A stretch of DNA of 6,446 nt from Candidatus Pelagibacterales bacterium (GTDB lineage: Bacteria > Pseudomonadota > Alphaproteobacteria > Rickettsiales > UBA1997). Below, in pieces: positions 1-5,805 of the stretch (its first letter is position 1; each line of letters begins with the position of its first letter). A program made the position numbers and the translations under genes. Under the pieces are notes generated by a model. It did no database searches and was not told the DNA's origin. It saw nothing but the letters and a program-made list of their open reading frames with translations. The DNA lies in NCBI GenBank assembly GCA_016882165.1, contig VHBV01000075.1, forward strand, positions 1 through 6,446, given 5' to 3'.

Positions 1-3000
1 GTCTAGTTAAAAATTGTGAACGCTCTTCTAAAGCTGAAACTCCTTTGGATAAGGCAATAGAGATTGCTTGAGTTTGCAATCTATTATCAGCAAGTACTAA
101 GTCAGAAACATTTTCTGTCATCTGCTCAAGAGTTTTATTTCTCTCTTCCAAAGTTATTTTTTTACTTAAAACAGCTTCAACAAGTGCAATTTTAATGTTT
201 ACTTCATGATCTGAACAATCAACACCAGCAGAGTTATCCATTGCATCAGTGTTAATTCTGCCACCATTCATTGCGTACTCTATTCTGCCTTTTTGAGTAA
301 ATCCTAAGTTTCCACCCTCACCCACAACTTTGCATCTCAAGTCTTTACCTTCAATTCTAAGATCATCATTAGCACGATCTCCTACTTCCTCATTAGATTC
401 ATCGCTAGCTTTAACATAAGTTCCAATACCACCGTTCCAAAGCAGATCAACTTTAGCTTTTAAAATAGCTTTTATCAAAGCCTTAGGAGTAAGCTCATCT
501 TCTTCTATATTTAAAAGATCTTTTACTTCTGCAGAAAGAGGAATTACTTTTGAAGTTCTTTCAAATATACCACCACCTTTTGAAATCTTTGATTTATCGT
601 AATCCAACCAAGAAGAACCCTGCAAATTGAACATACGGACTCTTTCATTATAACTTTCTGCAGCATCAGGATTTGGATCAAGGAATATGTGTAAATGGTT
701 AAATGCAGCAACAAGTTTAATATGTTTTGAAAGTAACATACCATTACCAAATACGTCACCAGCCAAATCACCTATACCAACGCAAGTAAAATCTTGACTT
801 TGTGTGTCAACTCCCATTTCGCGGAAGTGACGCATCACAGAAACCCAACCACCTTTTGCAGTGATACCCATTTTCTTGTGATCGTAACCAACAGATCCAC
901 CAGAAGCAAATGCATCGCCAAGCCAAAAATTGTACTCAGAAGAAATTGAATTTGCTATATCAGAAAAAGTTGCAGTCCCTTTGTCAGCGGCAACAACCAA
1001 ATAAGGATCTGCTTCATCATAAGTTACGCAGTTAGCATATTCAACTTCACCATTTATAACATTATCGGTAATATCCAAAATACCTCGTAAGAATGTTTTG
1101 TAGCACTCAACACCTTCTTTGTTATATTCAGCTCTTGTCATGCTTTGTATAGGCTTTTTGACGACAAATCCACCTTTAGAACCAACAGGAACAATAACAG
1201 CGTTTTTAGTCATCTGAGCTTTTACTAAACCAAGAACCTCAGTTCTAAAATCTTCATGACGATCAGACCAACGCAAACCACCTCGAGCAACTTTTCCACC
1301 ACGCAAATGTATTCCTTCTACTTTAGCTGAGTAAACAAAAATTTCGGCATGAGGAATTGGTAAAGGAAGGTCGGTAATTTGTTTACAATCAAACTTGAAG
1401 GACATATACTCTTTGAATCCTCCTTTTTCATCAGTTTGATAATAGTTAGTACGTAAAGTAGCTTTTATTATATTAAATAGTCTTCTTATAATTACGTCAC
1501 TGTTGATGTCAGTAACATAACCAAGTTCTTCTTCAATTTTTAAGCAGTAAAACTTTATAACTTTTATTCTATCTTCTGGAGTGATATTGATTGCCGTGTT
1601 AAACTTAACTTCAAACAAGTCGACCAATAGTTTAGTAAGTTCAGAATATTTAGATAATGTTTCTGCAATATTAGCTTGGCTATATCTAAAACCAGCTTGA
1701 TACAAATATTTTGTGTAAGCTGATAACATGTAAATTTGTTTCCAGGTTAACTCTGCAATTGGTACAAGCTTGTTTAGAGGAGTTGTAGTTGCAACGCCCT
1801 TCCATATTAAAGTTACTAGTTTTTCAAAGTTATTTTTACTTCTTGCTGAGAACTTATTTTCATTTTTACAGAAGTTAATTTGGAAGTAATGAATATAAAC
1901 TTTTGATGCGGGTTTTTTATCTCCTGGCATTTCAGCTGGACTTACACAATAAGTATATTCCTGTATCATATTAAATCCAAAACTTTCTAAAACTGGCATC
2001 ATATCAGAAAGTTGTAACTCTTTGTCTGGATTGTAAATTTTCAATTCACTTAAATTATCCATCAAAAAATTCTCAGATTTGTGAAGATAAAATAATGTTT
2101 CTTTGGTTTCTAAGCACTCTTCAAGCAAAGAAATATCAATTGCACCTCTTTTAGCGTTAAATCTATTTACATAACTTACTGAGAATGAATCTTTATATTT
2201 GTTGTATAAATATTCTGTGTCTAAGTAATCGTATCTTACTTTTATAGCTTCTTTTAAGTCATCTTTCCAAATTCTAACCATCTTGGTAATTTCTTTCTCA
2301 ATGGCGTCTTCTTTTACTTTAGGAATTCCATTTTCAGTTCTAATAATGACATGAAATCTAATTAATTTTGATTCAGTAATTTGAACGAAAGAATCTGTTA
2401 CAACACCCTCATAAACTTCAGCAAGATAAGATTTTACCTTCTCTCTTAAATCAGAGTTGCTGCGATCTCTAGGAGTAAAAATTAAGCAGCTGACAAAACG
2501 ATTATATTTGTCTTTTCTAGCAAAGAACCTTACTTGTGATCTTCCGCATATAGCAACAATTCCTGTTGAGATACGAAGCAAATCTTTTTCATCAATTTGG
2601 AACAGCTCATCACGTGGATAAGATTCTAAAGTTGAAACTAAATCTTTATAATTATGACTTCCTTTTATAAAGCCAGAATTAGCTATAACATCAGCAATTT
2701 TTCCTTTAACAAGCGGTATTGAATTTGGGCTGTGATTATAAGCAGATGAAGTGAACAAACCAATAAATCTGAACTCTCCAACAACTTTTCCATCTTCAGA
2801 AATTTTTTGAACTCTTATTCTTTCTGCATTTGTATATCTATGAATAACTGACTTATAGCGTGATTTAATAACTTCAATTACAAATGGATTTTTTACAGAA
2901 TCGCCAACTTCTTCAACAGAAGAATTAGCAACGGTAGGCTTAAATTCTTCATATTTAGATTTAAAAACACCTAAAGCTGAGTCTTTTACTTCATGTAATT

Positions 3001-3736
3001 GATATTCACCTTTTTTATTTTCTTTAATATCAAATTCTATAGCACCCAAGAAAATAAAGTTGCCGTCGGTAATCCAAGATATAAAATCTTTAATTTCGTT
3101 AACTTCGCTTGCTTTTTTCTTAAGATTTTTCGCTTTTGCAATTTGTTTTGCACCTTCTTTAGCAAAATCAATCATTCCTTGCCAGTCACCAACTGCCAAA
3201 TTAACAGTTTCAACAATTTTTGAAATTTCTTGTTCTAACTTTTTGATATTTGCTCTTGGATAACCACTTTCTAAGTGAATTTGTATTACAGATTCTTGAT
3301 TCGCCGATTCTTTTTCGGAAATTTCTTTTAATTTTCCATTTTTATCTCTTATTGCATGAAAAATTGGGTGAACAATGTTTTTAATCGCTATTTCTGATTT
3401 GTCTAAGTGAGCAACTATCGAATCAACTAAAAATGGCCTATCATCATTTACTACATTTACAAAAACATTGCTAATTTCATATTCACTTTCTTCATCTTGT
3501 AAGTCTGAAAGATCAATAACTTCAACTTTGAAATCTTTGTTTTTCTTCTCAGTGAAAAATTTAAAACTTATTAGAGCTGCTTCATATAACTCTTCAGTTG
3601 TGTAACTATCAAAATCTACAACTTGGTTTTGTAAGTAAAATATTTTTACAAATTCATGAAATTGCTCTAATAAAAAATCTTTGCTGTGGTTTTTTTTAGA
3701 AGAAAATTCAATTACTTGATCTATTAATTCCTGCAT
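1..3736 (-). CDS. Large NAD-dependent glutamate dehydrogenase (L-GDH, about 180 kDa class), C-terminus cut by window edge
   Basis: Cytosolic enzyme that oxidatively deaminates L-glutamate to 2-oxoglutarate and ammonium with NAD+; relatives are called gdhB or gdhZ. The frame is open for 1245 codons without interruption; the family is usually near 1600 residues, so about 350 are missing. The N-terminal half is the regulatory part with ACT-like folds and carries the family hallmark NDDRPFLVDS near residue 97. The catalytic domain includes HLRGG and ARGGLRWSDR (810-825), VPVGSKGG with Lys854 (typical of the substrate-binding lysine), DPYLVVAADKGTATFSD, YDHKKMGITAKGGW ending at Trp964, the nucleotide-binding GIGDLAGDVFGNG from Gly987, LLWNGGIGTYVK, and DNSAGVDCSDHEVNIK from Asp1167. 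ATG at 3736 is fixed by an in-frame TAA three codons upstream. No Shine-Dalgarno is visible. It lies 42 bases after infC on the same strand. In studied relatives the class is allosterically controlled (for example by arginine or aspartate); control here is unknown. The family call is very secure. Confidence 0.97.
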   Translation of the reverse strand, partial: MQELIDQVIEFSSKKNHSKDFLLEQFHEFVKIFYLQNQVVDFDSYTTEELYEAALISFKFFTEKKNKDFKVEVIDLSDLQDEESEYEISNVFVNVVNDDRPFLVDSIVAHLDKSEIAIKNIVHPIFHAIRDKNGKLKEISEKESANQESVIQIHLESGYPRANIKKLEQEISKIVETVNLAVGDWQGMIDFAKEGAKQIAKAKNLKKKASEVNEIKDFISWITDGNFIFLGAIEFDIKENKKGEYQLHEVKDSALGVFKSKYEEFKPTVANSSVEEVGDSVKNPFVIEVIKSRYKSVIHRYTNAERIRVQKISEDGKVVGEFRFIGLFTSSAYNHSPNSIPLVKGKIADVIANSGFIKGSHNYKDLVSTLESYPRDELFQIDEKDLLRISTGIVAICGRSQVRFFARKDKYNRFVSCLIFTPRDRSNSDLREKVKSYLAEVYEGVVTDSFVQITESKLIRFHVIIRTENGIPKVKEDAIEKEITKMVRIWKDDLKEAIKVRYDYLDTEYLYNKYKDSFSVSYVNRFNAKRGAIDISLLEECLETKETLFYLHKSENFLMDNLSELKIYNPDKELQLSDMMPVLESFGFNMIQEYTYCVSPAEMPGDKKPASKVYIHYFQINFCKNENKFSARSKNNFEKLVTLIWKGVATTTPLNKLVPIAELTWKQIYMLSAYTKYLYQAGFRYSQANIAETLSKYSELTKLLVDLFEVKFNTAINITPEDRIKVIKFYCLKIEEELGYVTDINSDVIIRRLFNIIKATLRTNYYQTDEKGGFKEYMSFKFDCKQITDLPLPIPHAEIFVYSAKVEGIHLRGGKVARGGLRWSDRHEDFRTEVLGLVKAQMTKNAVIVPVGSKGGFVVKKPIQSMTRAEYNKEGVECYKTFLRGILDITDNVINGEVEYANCVTYDEADPYLVVAADKGTATFSDIANSISSEYNFWLGDAFASGGSVGYDHKKMGITAKGGWVSVMRHFREMGVDTQSQDFTCVGIGDLAGDVFGNGMLLSKHIKLVAAFNHLHIFLDPNPDAAESYNERVRMFNLQGSSWLDYDKSKISKGGGIFERTSKVIPLSAEVKDLLNIEEDELTPKALIKAILKAKVDLLWNGGIGTYVKASDESNEEVGDRANDDLRIEGKDLRCKVVGEGGNLGFTQKGRIEYAMNGGRINTDAMDNSAGVDCSDHEVNIKIALVEAVLSKKITLEERNKTLEQMTENVSDLVLADNRLQTQAISIALSKGVSALEERSQFLTR

Positions 3737-3753
3737 ATTTTTTTAATGTTTAG

Positions 3754-3759
3754 ATTATA
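3754..3759 (-). promoter_or_regulatory. Candidate -10 box (TATAAT) for the glutamate dehydrogenase gene
   Basis: A perfect TATAAT hexamer read on the minus strand lies in the 42-base gap between the infC stop and the dehydrogenase ATG, 17 bases before that ATG. It would give a leader of only about ten bases. No good -35 is found at 16-18 bases upstream (the sequence there, inside the infC stop region, is GTAAGT-like). In DNA this AT-rich a chance TATAAT is common, so the call is tentative. The gene could equally be read through from infC, since no terminator hairpin is seen in the gap. Confidence 0.35.
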
Positions 3760-3778
3760 TAAATTTATTGAATATTAC

Positions 3779-4324
3779 TTACTTTTTCACCAAAACCACA
3801 ACCATTTGCATTCCTTCCAACTTAGCATTTAACTCCGGTTTAGAAAAAGCTTCAGTATCTTTTAGAAGATTTGCCATCATCTCTTTTGCTATTTCAAGGT
3901 GAGTTATTTCTCTTCCTTTCATTTTTATACTTACTTTTACTTTATTGCCTTTTTCTATGAACTTTTGAATATGTTTTACTTTTGTATCATAGTCACCCTT
4001 ACCTATGTTAAATGACATTTTTATCTCTTTTACTTCAACAACTTTTTGTTTCTTTTTTGCATCAGAAGCTTTTTTTTGCAGCTCGTATCTCATTTTACCA
4101 AAATTTGCAATTTTGCAGACTGGAGGATTAACGTTTGGAGAAACTTCCACCAAATCTAAACCAACATCTTGGGCCATTTTTAGAGCCTGAGAAGTTGATG
4201 TAACACCAACCATTTTTCCATCTTGATCAATTAATCTTATCTCCGAAGTTTTGATTTGCTCATTTATACGGAATAATTTGTCGAAATTAGTTGTAGCAAC
4301 TGTCTGATTTTTTACTGGTTTCAC
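3779..4324 (-). CDS. infC: Translation initiation factor IF-3
   Basis: IF3 binds the 30S subunit, blocks premature 50S joining and checks start-codon and initiator-tRNA pairing. The 181-residue product has the usual two-domain plan. The N-terminal domain starts at RINEQI (19-24) and includes VRL-like strand EIRLID (28-33), DLVEVSPNVNPPVCKI (57-72) and NFGKMRYE (74-81). A lysine-rich linker with KKKQKVVEVKEIK (90-102) leads to the C-terminal domain with GDYDTK, FIEKGNKVKV, MKGREITH and LEGMQMVVVL near the end. Length matches E. coli IF3 (180). The start is unusual: GTG at 4324 opens the frame used here, while AUU at 4330-4328 is in frame and an upstream TAA lies at 4336-4334, so no ATG start is possible before the conserved region. 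No Shine-Dalgarno is seen. The next gene downstream is the glutamate dehydrogenase rather than the common partners rpmI and rplT. Confidence 0.97.
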   Translation of the reverse strand: MKPVKNQTVATTNFDKLFRINEQIKTSEIRLIDQDGKMVGVTSTSQALKMAQDVGLDLVEVSPNVNPPVCKIANFGKMRYELQKKASDAKKKQKVVEVKEIKMSFNIGKGDYDTKVKHIQKFIEKGNKVKVSIKMKGREITHLEIAKEMMANLLKDTEAFSKPELNAKLEGMQMVVVLVKK

Positions 4325-4373
4325 AAGAATATATTAATTGTTAAAAAAACAAAAAAGTAAGAAAGAACCACGC

Positions 4374-4390
4374 AATTGCTGAAAGCAACC
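4374..4390 (-). promoter_or_regulatory. Small hairpin in the infC leader
   Basis: In the minus-strand RNA, UUGCU (4388-4384) pairs with AGCAA (4380-4376) around a three-base loop, and two G-U pairs extend the stem to 4390/4374. The overlapping palindrome GCAATTGC (4372-4379) could form a competing structure. The hairpin is followed about 15 bases later by a T-rich tract, loosely like an attenuator, but the stem is too weak to call an intrinsic terminator. Confidence 0.3.
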
Positions 4391-4399
4391 CAATTATTT

Positions 4400-4414
4400 C
4401 TTAAGCTTTTTAAG
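4400..4414 (-). repeat. Short inverted repeat (CTTAA / TTAAG) in the infC leader
   Basis: Five-base arms at 4400-4404 and 4410-4414 flank a five-base loop and enclose an AAGCTT palindrome. The arms are A/T-rich and thermodynamically weak, so this may be chance. It lies just downstream of the candidate infC -10 box and upstream of the second hairpin. Confidence 0.25.
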
Positions 4415-4429
4415 TAAGTAGAGATCTAA

Positions 4430-4455
4430 ATTATAATTACACTTCTAAATATCAA
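4430..4455 (-). promoter_or_regulatory. Candidate infC promoter
   Basis: On the minus strand a perfect TATAAT occupies 4435-4430. The best -35-like hexamer upstream is TTGATA at 4455-4450 (five of six to TTGACA), but the spacer is only 14 bases, shorter than the normal 16-18, so the pair may not act together. If the -10 box is used, transcription would start near 4423 and give infC a leader of about 100 bases containing both hairpins. The site lies just after the yraN stop, which fits infC having its own promoter. Confidence 0.3.
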
Positions 4456-4475
4456 GACCCTACAGCAAAGATTGC

Positions 4476-4820
4476 CTAATAAAAATTTTTATAATGCTTT
4501 GGCAACAAAAATTTACCAACTAAAAAGAAATCAAACCTAATTGAACATTTTCTGAATTGATGGTTTTTACTTAAGAAAATTTCAGTGGCATTTTTAATGC
4601 GTTTTACTTGTGTTATTTTTAGAACATCTTCTGTCAATAAGTGACTTTTTCTTGCTTTAACTTCTGCAACAACAATCAGATTGCCTTTTTTTGCTATAAT
4701 ATCAATCTCGCCCAAATAAGTTTTATAGCGCCAAAATAAAATTTTATAGCCTTTTATTCTTAGTAAAAATATTGAAATTTTTTCGGCCATAACGCCGAAT
4801 TGGTAAGTATTTTTTTTCAT
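4476..4820 (-). CDS. yraN: YraN / UPF0102 family protein with endonuclease-like fold
   Basis: The 114-residue product matches the small UPF0102 family (typically 115-130 residues), whose fold is related to the PD-(D/E)XK and Holliday-junction-resolvase nucleases. Visible family features are Gly9 and Glu13 in the first helix, the LRIKGYKIL strand (20-28), the core GEID (37-40), and AEVKARK (52-58), giving the putative acidic/lysine set Glu38, Asp40, Glu53 and Lys55. The C-terminal part has the usual RFDFFLV strand. The true biological role of the family is unsettled; DNA processing is inferred from fold only. ATG at 4820 is supported by a TAA seven codons upstream and by the fit of Gly9/Glu13 to the family N-terminus. 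It follows rsmI by 31 bases without a terminator and is probably co-transcribed with it, the usual pairing in proteobacteria. No Shine-Dalgarno is visible. gshB, a frequent next gene in alphaproteobacteria, is not present. Confidence 0.9.
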   Translation of the reverse strand: MKKNTYQFGVMAEKISIFLLRIKGYKILFWRYKTYLGEIDIIAKKGNLIVVAEVKARKSHLLTEDVLKITQVKRIKNATEIFLSKNHQFRKCSIRFDFFLVGKFLLPKHYKNFY

Positions 4821-4851
4821 TTTTATTTTTATGTGGTGTTAAAAATATAGT

Positions 4852-5742
4852 CTAGTTCTTATCTTTAGAAACTTTTAAAGCTAATTGGTAAACATCTTTT
4901 TTATTCAGTTCATAAATATCTGATAAATTTTGAGACAACTCTTTTATTGAAAAACCTTTATTAAAATAACTTTTAATTTCTTCTTCTAACTGATCTTGAG
5001 TTAAATTTTTTTCTTCTTTTGCTGCTTTTTCAATAATCAAAACAAACTCACCTTTTACTTTCTGAGGATTATTTTCAAAAAATTCTATAACATCTATTGC
5101 TTTTCCAGAAATAATTTCTTCGTGTAACTTTGTTAATTCTTTTGCAACAGCAATTTTTCTTTCAGGAAAAATCTCGGAAATATCATTTAATGATGCCAGA
5201 ATTCTATTTGGAGAATCAAAAAAAACTGATGTATAATTTTTCGATAAAGATTTCAGCAGGTTTGATCTTTGTATTTTTGTTGCAGGTAAAAATCCAAGAA
5301 ACAAGAAATTGTCACAGGCAAGTCCACTGGTACATAATGCTGAAACAACTGAAGAAGCACCTGGAATTGGAATCACTTTCTGGTTATACTGACGAACATA
5401 ACAAACCAATTTATAACCTGGATCAGAAATCAATGGAGTTCCAGCATCACTAACCAAAGCAATACTATTTCCTTGAATTAGAAAGTTCAAAATCTTCTCT
5501 CTATTTTTCTGATCAGCATGATCATTGTAAACTATTAGTTTTTTATCTTTTATTTTATAATGATTTAAAAGCCTTGATGTAATTCTGCTATCTTCACAAA
5601 CAATAAAGTCTGATTTTTGCAAAATATTTAGAGCACGCAAGGTAATGTCTGCAAGATTACCAATTGGAGTTGCAACAACATAAAGAGCATTTTCAATTTT
5701 TTGTTCAGAAAAAAATGAATTTATTGGGGAAAAATCTTGCAT
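4852..5742 (-). CDS. rsmI: 16S rRNA (cytidine(1402)-2'-O)-methyltransferase RsmI
   Basis: RsmI uses S-adenosylmethionine to 2'-O-methylate C1402 of 16S rRNA in the P-site region, which tunes start-codon use and decoding fidelity. The 296 residues fit the family (286 in E. coli). Tetrapyrrole-methylase-fold motifs appear in order: YVVATPIGNLADITLRAL (21-38), CEDSRITSRLL (49-59), YNDHADQ (72-78), ALVSDAGTPLISDPG (95-109, the SAM-site loop), PIPGASSVVSAL (125-136), FLFLGFLP (146-153), FFDSPNRI (174-181), AVAKELTKLHEEI and KGEFVLIIE. A short helical C-terminal domain follows (about 247-296), as in the RsmI-type helix-turn-helix extension. At 176-180 most relatives have E-x-P-H-R; here it is D-S-P-N-R. 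ATG at 5742 is the only credible start, with an in-frame TAA at 5757-5755. No Shine-Dalgarno is seen. It is the first gene of a probable rsmI-yraN unit and is divergent from the lipoprotein gene. Confidence 0.96.
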   Translation of the reverse strand: MQDFSPINSFFSEQKIENALYVVATPIGNLADITLRALNILQKSDFIVCEDSRITSRLLNHYKIKDKKLIVYNDHADQKNREKILNFLIQGNSIALVSDAGTPLISDPGYKLVCYVRQYNQKVIPIPGASSVVSALCTSGLACDNFLFLGFLPATKIQRSNLLKSLSKNYTSVFFDSPNRILASLNDISEIFPERKIAVAKELTKLHEEIISGKAIDVIEFFENNPQKVKGEFVLIIEKAAKEEKNLTQDQLEEEIKSYFNKGFSIKELSQNLSDIYELNKKDVYQLALKVSKDKN

Positions 5743-5805
5743 ATTTTTTGACTTTTAAATTAGACTTACTTTCAAGCTTTTCTAAATTTAACAATTCATC
5801 TACAA
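5743..5805. promoter_or_regulatory. Divergent rsmI / lipoprotein promoter region with an imperfect inverted repeat
   Basis: These 63 bases must hold the start signals of both flanking genes unless those lie within coding sequence. AAATTAGA at 5757-5764 is matched by TCTAAATTT at 5781-5789 (nine-base arm with one bulged base); inside the loop CTT (5765-5767) can also pair with AAG (5774-5776). A weak rightward promoter can be drawn as TAGACT (5761-5766), 16 bases, TAAATT (5783-5788), four of six matches in each box. A better -35-like TTGACT at 5748-5753 has no -10 at a workable distance. No convincing leftward promoter was found. Confidence 0.35.

Larger units (their letters stand above)
4325..4475 (-). 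other. infC leader / intergenic region between yraN and infC
   Basis: This 151-base stretch is the longest non-coding interval of the window. Read on the minus strand from the yraN stop, it contains a candidate -10 box, two short hairpins (annotated separately), then a very T-rich tract (runs of six and seven T) that ends about 20 bases before the infC start. A 17-codon open frame starting at GTG 4374 region (4373 to 4321 on the minus strand) ends with a TGA that overlaps the infC GTG by GTGA; its predicted product is hydrophobic and T-rich-codon driven, with no evidence that it is translated. No tRNA cloverleaf, rRNA segment or conserved protein was recognised. The hairpin plus T-run arrangement could be a leader regulating infC, but this is inference. 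Confidence 0.5.

Noticed and set aside
544..771. A 75-codon open frame on the minus strand inside the dehydrogenase gene
   Set aside because: It lies in another frame of a strongly conserved coding segment (the region around the GIGDLAGD motif) and resembles no known protein; it is a shadow.
2999..3263. Two overlapping plus-strand open frames antisense to the dehydrogenase N-terminal half
   Set aside because: Both are Phe/Ser-rich mirror images of Lys/Glu-rich coding sequence, typical of antisense shadow frames in AT-rich genes.
1..3736. Frameshift or degraded gene in the dehydrogenase, since such large genes often decay in host-associated lineages
   Set aside because: One frame reads through all 1245 codons with the expected motifs in order, so no break is present in this window.
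4005..4190. Plus-strand open frame antisense to infC
   Set aside because: Fully inside infC, with composition explained by the antisense of the lysine-rich IF3 linker.
4465..4475. GCAA-AGA-TTGC hairpin directly after the yraN stop, considered as a terminator
   Set aside because: The stem is only four pairs and is not followed by a T-run on the minus strand, so it does not look like an intrinsic terminator.
4325..4475. tRNA or other known structural RNA in the longest intergenic stretch
   Set aside because: No acceptor-stem pairing, T-loop GGTTCRANNCC-like sequence or anticodon arm could be fitted on either strand.
5130..5453. 107-codon plus-strand open frame antisense to rsmI
   Set aside because: It covers conserved RsmI motifs on the opposite strand, has no recognisable domain and no start signals.
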